In this document: piece by piece, positions 5,970 through 9,528 of the stretch
Layout: the number at the start of each line of letters is the position of its first letter
How positions within the stretch are numbered: the first letter of the stretch is position 1
Assembly (NCBI GenBank): GCA_029821515.1
Contig: JALGTD010000042.1
Coordinates: 1 to 9,528, forward strand
Direction of reading: 5' to 3'
From: Candidatus Zipacnadia bacterium
Lineage (GTDB): Bacteria > Armatimonadota > Zipacnadia > Zipacnadales > Zipacnadaceae
DNA length: 9,528 nt
Made by a program: the position numbers and the translations under genes
Notes under the pieces: model-generated
The model's input: the letters and a program-made list of their open reading frames with translations, nothing else
The model's database searches: none
What the model was told of the DNA's origin: nothing

Positions 5970-7329
5970 CTGTCATCAATCCTTTGACCACCCGTTCCAG
6001 GCCTATGGCTCGCGAGGCTTTGACCAATACCACATCAGACGGGGTAAGCTCAGAACGGATAAGAGCAACCACTTCCTCAGCGTTTTCAGCCACGTCAGCG
6101 CGCAAGCCGCCGCTGGCAGCTTCCTCGGCAGCAACAGCACCCCACCGACCTACTCCTATCAACCAGTAGAGACTCTGCTCTACACACAGTCGCCCGATGC
6201 GGCGGTGCTCTTCCTCCGCAGTCGGGCCCAGCTCCAGCATATCCCCGAACACAAATATCTTGCGACCGGGCAGTTGCGCGAGCATCTCCAGCGCCGCCAC
6301 CACCGAACGGGGAGCAGCGTTATACGCGTCGTTGACTACGGTAGCACCCTGAGCTGTGCGGCTGACTTCCGTGCGCATCTCCTCGGTTGGGCAAATAGCC
6401 AGGCCCGCAGCTATGTCATCAGTCGAACCACTCGCGACCCAGGCAGCAGCCGCTGCGGCAGCGGCATTTGTCACATTATGCTGCCCCGGCAAGTTGATCT
6501 GTACCGGCACACTTTCCGCGCCGATCTGCAGGACAAACTCCGCCCCCCCCAGTCCACGAAGTCTCACATCTGCGATGCGCACATCCGCCTGGGGGGCATA
6601 GCCGAACGATACTGTCGGACAGGAAGACAGTTCCGCAAAAAGCTCGTAGTAGAAGTCGTCGGCATTCAGCACCGCCCTGCCCCCATCTGGCAGAGCCTCC
6701 AATAGCTCAGCTTTCGCCTGGGCAATGGCATCCCGGCTACCCAGCAGACCCAGGTGGGTCTCTCCTACATTCGTGATAACACCTACATCAGGGGAGGCCA
6801 CTCGCGTCAGATAGCCGATTTCGCCCGGCCCGCGCATAGCCAGTTCCACCACGCAATATTGATGTTGGGCAGTCAGCGAGAGCAACACGCGCGGCACACC
6901 TACTTCGTTATTAAGGTTACCCGGTGAGACCAGCGTCAGCCCGTGCCTGGCCAGAATCGAGCCAATCATATTCTTGGTGGTGGTCTTGCCCACACTACCA
7001 GTAACGGCCACTATTGTGACATCAAACTGACTGCGATACCAGCCCGCAAGCTGGCCGTAAGCGCGCAGAGCATCCTCGACTATGACCAGGGGCTGGTCGG
7101 CACCCAGCTCGGGCAATTCTCGCTCGACCATCGCTGCTGCCGCGCCACAGGCGAAGGCCTCGGCCACAAAGTCGTGCCCCACAAAGCGCTCGCCGGGCAG
7201 GGCCACAAACAGCTCCGCAGGCTGGATGGTGCGGCTGTCGGTGCTTACGCCGCTAATCTCCAGCGTACCATCGTCACCGCGCAGCTCGCCTCCGGTCGCC
7301 TCGGCAACTTGTTGCAGAGTGATTCTCAT
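5962..7329 (-). CDS. murF: MurF, UDP-MurNAc-tripeptide:D-Ala-D-Ala ligase
   Basis: MurF is a cytoplasmic ATP-dependent ligase that joins D-Ala-D-Ala to UDP-MurNAc-tripeptide and so completes the pentapeptide used by MraY. It is 455 residues, the usual size. The N-terminal domain has STDSRTIQPAELFVAL (29-44) and the GERFVGHDF segment. The central domain has the P-loop VTGSVGKTTTKNM (109-121), NLNNEVGVP (138-146), ELAMRGPGEIGYL (162-174), NVGETHLG (187-194), a likely carbamylated lysine in AKAELL (Lys206), and GQHNVTNAAAA (282-292). The C-terminal domain has NDAYNAAPRSV (333-343), FGDMLELG (361-368) and KASRAIGLE (437-445). No key residue looks altered apart from Ala in the common YNANP motif. 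ATG 7327-7329 begins ten bases after the murE stop, with AGGGG (7334-7338) four bases upstream. Its 3' end overlaps mraY. Confidence 0.97.
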   Translation of the reverse strand: MRITLQQVAEATGGELRGDDGTLEISGVSTDSRTIQPAELFVALPGERFVGHDFVAEAFACGAAAAMVERELPELGADQPLVIVEDALRAYGQLAGWYRSQFDVTIVAVTGSVGKTTTKNMIGSILARHGLTLVSPGNLNNEVGVPRVLLSLTAQHQYCVVELAMRGPGEIGYLTRVASPDVGVITNVGETHLGLLGSRDAIAQAKAELLEALPDGGRAVLNADDFYYELFAELSSCPTVSFGYAPQADVRIADVRLRGLGGAEFVLQIGAESVPVQINLPGQHNVTNAAAAAAAAWVASGSTDDIAAGLAICPTEEMRTEVSRTAQGATVVNDAYNAAPRSVVAALEMLAQLPGRKIFVFGDMLELGPTAEEEHRRIGRLCVEQSLYWLIGVGRWGAVAAEEAASGGLRADVAENAEEVVALIRSELTPSDVVLVKASRAIGLERVVKGLMTDA

Positions 7330-7339
7330 ATTGCCCCTA

Positions 7340-8839
7340 TTAGACCTCGCCGCAGACCTGGATAATGGCCTCGCGGGCTACTTCTCGGTCGTCAAACGGA
7401 ACTCTTTGGTCTCCGATAATCTGGTAGGTCTCATGGCCCTTGCCGGCAATGACCAGCATATCACCCGGCTGGCAGCGCTGGACAGCTATGAAGATAGCCC
7501 GCCGCCGATCGGGCTCGATGAGATAGTTATCACCGACCGTCCCCGCACCAATCTGTTCAATTATTGCCAGCGGATCCTCGGAACGGGGATTGTCAGAGGT
7601 AATCATAGTGTAATCGCACAGCGAAGTGGCGATCTGGCCCATCTGGGGGCGCTTGCCCACATCGCGATTGCCACCACAGCCAAAAACGCACAACAGCCGC
7701 GCCGGAGCCAGCTTACGGGCCGCCTGCAGAACGTTTTCCAGAGCATTGGGCGTATGCGCATAGTCCACAATAACGGTGAAATCCTGACCTTCGTAAATCC
7801 GCTCGAAGCGACCCGGGACGCCATCTAGCCGTTCCAGACCCATAATAATGGTCTCCGGTTCAACTCCCAAGCCCCAACTGCAGGCCGCCGCTGCTAGCGC
7901 GTTATACAGGTTGAAGCTCCCAATTAGATTCAGCTTGACCGCGGTTGGTCTGTGCTCGGGCAGAGCCAACATAAAATCTATCCCGTTGGTGCCGAATCGG
8001 ATGCGGGAGGCGCTAACCTGCGCTGTCTCATCCAGGCCGTAGGTAACCGTTTGCGCGGGAGTTTGCTGGATAATGCGCTTACCGAAGGAATCATCAGCGT
8101 TTACGGCCGCGACCATCGTTTTACTTGGCTCAGCCAACTCCACATAATCGGTGAATAGATGCAGCTTGGCCCCAAAATAGTCATCTAAGTCAGCGTAGAA
8201 GTCGAGGTGATCCTGGGTAAGGTTGGTGAATACGGCAGCATTGAACTTACACATCCAGGTACGCCCCTGGGTCAGTCCGTGGGAGGAGACTTCCATAGTC
8301 ACATGAGTCACCCCGGCCTCCCGCATCTGCGCCAGCAACTCCTGCAGCTCGGTGCTGCCGGGGGTGGTGAGTTTAGCATCAAGCTGCTGCCCACGTATGA
8401 ACCGGGCAGGAGTGCTTAGAAGTCCGGTGCTGGCGCCGGCTGCACGAAAGATGCTATCCACCAGGAACGCAGTGGTGGTTTTCCCATTGGTTCCCGTTAT
8501 ACCAACCAGTACCAGATCGTCAGAAGGGTAATCCCAATATTGTGCAGCAATCTCGGCGGCGGCACGACGCGAGTCGGCCACCCGAACCGCGCTGACCCCG
8601 TCGGGAATAACCTCGGCGTAGCTTTCTTTCTCAAAGACGATGGCCCGCGCCCCGCGCTGGACAGCCTCAGCAATGAAGTCGTGCCCGTCAACGGCATATC
8701 CCTCTACCGCCACGAACAGATTGCCCGGCTCAACCTGGCGCGAGTCAGTAGTCACGCCGGTCACCGGCTCGTCGACAACCAGGCGCCGGGTCTGTGCCCA
8801 GCGCCCGGTAAGATTGTCTATGCTCTTTTGTCTTCGCAC
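7340..8839 (-). CDS. murE: MurE, UDP-MurNAc-tripeptide synthetase (meso-DAP type)
   Basis: MurE is a cytoplasmic ATP-dependent ligase that adds the third amino acid to UDP-MurNAc-L-Ala-D-Glu. At 499 residues it is the normal size. The N-terminal domain has TGVTTDSRQVEPGNLFVA (27-44) and GYAVDGHDF (47-55). The central domain has the P-loop GITGTNGKTTT (113-123), TTPGSTEL (158-165), MEVSSHGL (182-189), NLTQDHLDFY (206-215), the predicted carbamylated lysine in AKLHLF (Lys225) and NLYNALAAAA (310-319). The C-terminal domain has GRFE (343-346), DYAHTPNALENVL (359-371), GCGGNRDVGKRPQMG (387-401), DNPR (416-419) and GKGHETYQ (466-473). DNPR is the motif that marks meso-diaminopimelate specificity; lysine-adding enzymes differ there. 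The GTG start at 8837-8839 is the only plausible one, because an in-frame TAG lies three codons upstream. The ribosome site is weak. The gap to ftsI is 30 bases. Confidence 0.97.
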   Translation of the reverse strand: MRRQKSIDNLTGRWAQTRRLVVDEPVTGVTTDSRQVEPGNLFVAVEGYAVDGHDFIAEAVQRGARAIVFEKESYAEVIPDGVSAVRVADSRRAAAEIAAQYWDYPSDDLVLVGITGTNGKTTTAFLVDSIFRAAGASTGLLSTPARFIRGQQLDAKLTTPGSTELQELLAQMREAGVTHVTMEVSSHGLTQGRTWMCKFNAAVFTNLTQDHLDFYADLDDYFGAKLHLFTDYVELAEPSKTMVAAVNADDSFGKRIIQQTPAQTVTYGLDETAQVSASRIRFGTNGIDFMLALPEHRPTAVKLNLIGSFNLYNALAAAACSWGLGVEPETIIMGLERLDGVPGRFERIYEGQDFTVIVDYAHTPNALENVLQAARKLAPARLLCVFGCGGNRDVGKRPQMGQIATSLCDYTMITSDNPRSEDPLAIIEQIGAGTVGDNYLIEPDRRRAIFIAVQRCQPGDMLVIAGKGHETYQIIGDQRVPFDDREVAREAIIQVCGEV

Positions 8840-8869
8840 AAGTGCCTATCTGTCTCTCGCCCACGGTTG

Positions 8870-9528
8870 CTAGGAACTGTTCAGCTTGGGCAGAGCCTCC
8901 GGTGGTATCAGATCTCGCTCCCGCAGCATATGTACAGCAACCTGCCGAGCCACCGGCGCTACCACCTGAGAGGCGTAACGACCCTTTTTCGGATTGCGTA
9001 TGGTTACCAGTATAACAAATTGGGGCTGAGTGTCCACTGGTGCCACCAGCACGAAGCTGAGCATATGCTCGTTTTCGCGATATTTCTTTCTCTGAGGATC
9101 CCAGATCTGGGCAGTTCCAGTCTTGCCGCCTACCACCACGCCAGGGATGCGCGCGCTCTGACCGGTGCCATCGGGCCTCTCAACGACACCACGCAGCAGT
9201 CGTCGCACAGTTCGGGAAGTTTCCTGTGAGCATACGCGACGGATAAGCACCGGCTCAATCTGGCGATACACCGTGCCATCAGGATTCAGTACCCGATCAA
9301 CCAGATGGGGATGCATCAAGCGTCCGCCGTTGACCACAGCACAGATCTGCTATCAATTGGACATCGGTGACAGCGACATTTTGACCAAAGCCAATGTTAG
9401 CCACATCGCGTTTATACATATCGTCGGGAGCCTGGAGCCGGCCATCTGTCTCACCGGGCAGCCCTATGTGAGTAGGCCGGCTGATACCACAATGGCGCAA
9501 AAACTGGCAATAGCGCTCCGCACCAATC
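8870..9528 (-). CDS. ftsI: FtsI-type class B penicillin-binding protein, 3' part, apparently frameshifted
   Basis: This is the C-terminal part of a transpeptidase that cross-links septal peptidoglycan as partner of FtsW; the 5' part is outside the window. From the right edge the frame reads IGAERYCQFLRHCGI, LPGETDG, then NIGFGQNVAVTDVQL, the usual class B PBP sequence before the NGG turn. It then runs into unrelated residues and stops at 9297-9299. The next frame takes over near 9340 with VVNGGRLMHPHLV, continues to KTGTAQ (9107-9124, the KTG active-site triad) and SFVLVAP, and ends at TAG 8870-8872. Family spacing (about eight residues between the QL and NGG) needs two more bases at about 9339-9341 to join the frames. 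The SxxK and SxN motifs would lie upstream. No PASTA domain follows, which fits FtsI/PBP3 more than PASTA-bearing SpoVD or PBP2x. Either the gene is broken or the sequence has a 2-base error; error seems more likely because the rest is well conserved. Confidence 0.9.

Noticed and set aside
5899..6705. Plus-strand open frame of 268 codons opposite murF and mraY
   Set aside because: It lies wholly antisense to two well-conserved genes, has a low-complexity unfamiliar protein sequence and no recognisable domain. It is a shadow of the coding frame opposite.
7082..7828. Plus-strand open frame of 248 codons opposite murE and murF
   Set aside because: It spans the murE-murF junction in antisense, shows no family motif and is explained by codon bias of the real genes.
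8540..9229. Plus-strand open frame of 229 codons opposite ftsI and murE
   Set aside because: It is antisense to the KTGTAQ-bearing ftsI end and the murE N-terminus, with no domain or ribosome site I can support.
1..9528. A novel defence, mobile or biosynthetic system hidden in the window
   Set aside because: Nearly every base belongs to recognisable cell-wall genes or URO-D-like genes. I saw no repeats, transposase, integrase, array or unexplained long gap.

Overview
This window is mainly a run of cell-wall and division genes on the minus strand. Reading in the transcribed direction (right to left) the order is ftsI (3' part only), murE, murF, mraY, murD, ftsW, murG. This is the classic dcw (division and cell wall) order. 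The genes are packed tightly, with spacings from an 8-base overlap to a 30-base gap, so they are probably one transcript that starts outside the window. Together they make the UDP-MurNAc-pentapeptide (MurE, MurD, MurF), load it onto the undecaprenyl carrier (MraY), add GlcNAc to give lipid II (MurG), and polymerise and cross-link septal peptidoglycan (FtsW, FtsI). The DNPR motif in MurE predicts a meso-diaminopimelate stem peptide.

Downstream of murG the usual second half of the cluster (murC, murB or ddl, ftsQ, ftsA, ftsZ) is not there. After a 126-base gap comes a same-strand gene of the uroporphyrinogen-decarboxylase/methyltransferase (URO-D) superfamily, with its own strong ribosome binding site. 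Facing it from the left edge is the 3' end of a plus-strand gene that looks like another member of that superfamily. Positions 1-1193 are therefore a metabolic flank unrelated to cell-wall synthesis.

The organism is a bacterium with a mDAP peptidoglycan. Moderate GC content, the FtsW HTDSI-type motif, the MurG GTAGH glycine loop and neighbouring URO-D-like proteins of the LRGMENL type suggest an uncultured, deep-branching lineage. Armatimonadota is my best guess, with Chloroflexota or a planctomycete-like group possible. This is inference only.

I see no mobile element, CRISPR array, RNA gene or novel system. The points worth a second look are an apparent 2-base frameshift in ftsI, the early end of the dcw cluster, and several changes at normally conserved positions in MurD (a folylpolyglutamate-synthase-like P-loop and a lost HRxE arginine), MraY (HHH to HHT), MurG (HEQN to HIGD) and FtsW (QPDxG to QHDQG).
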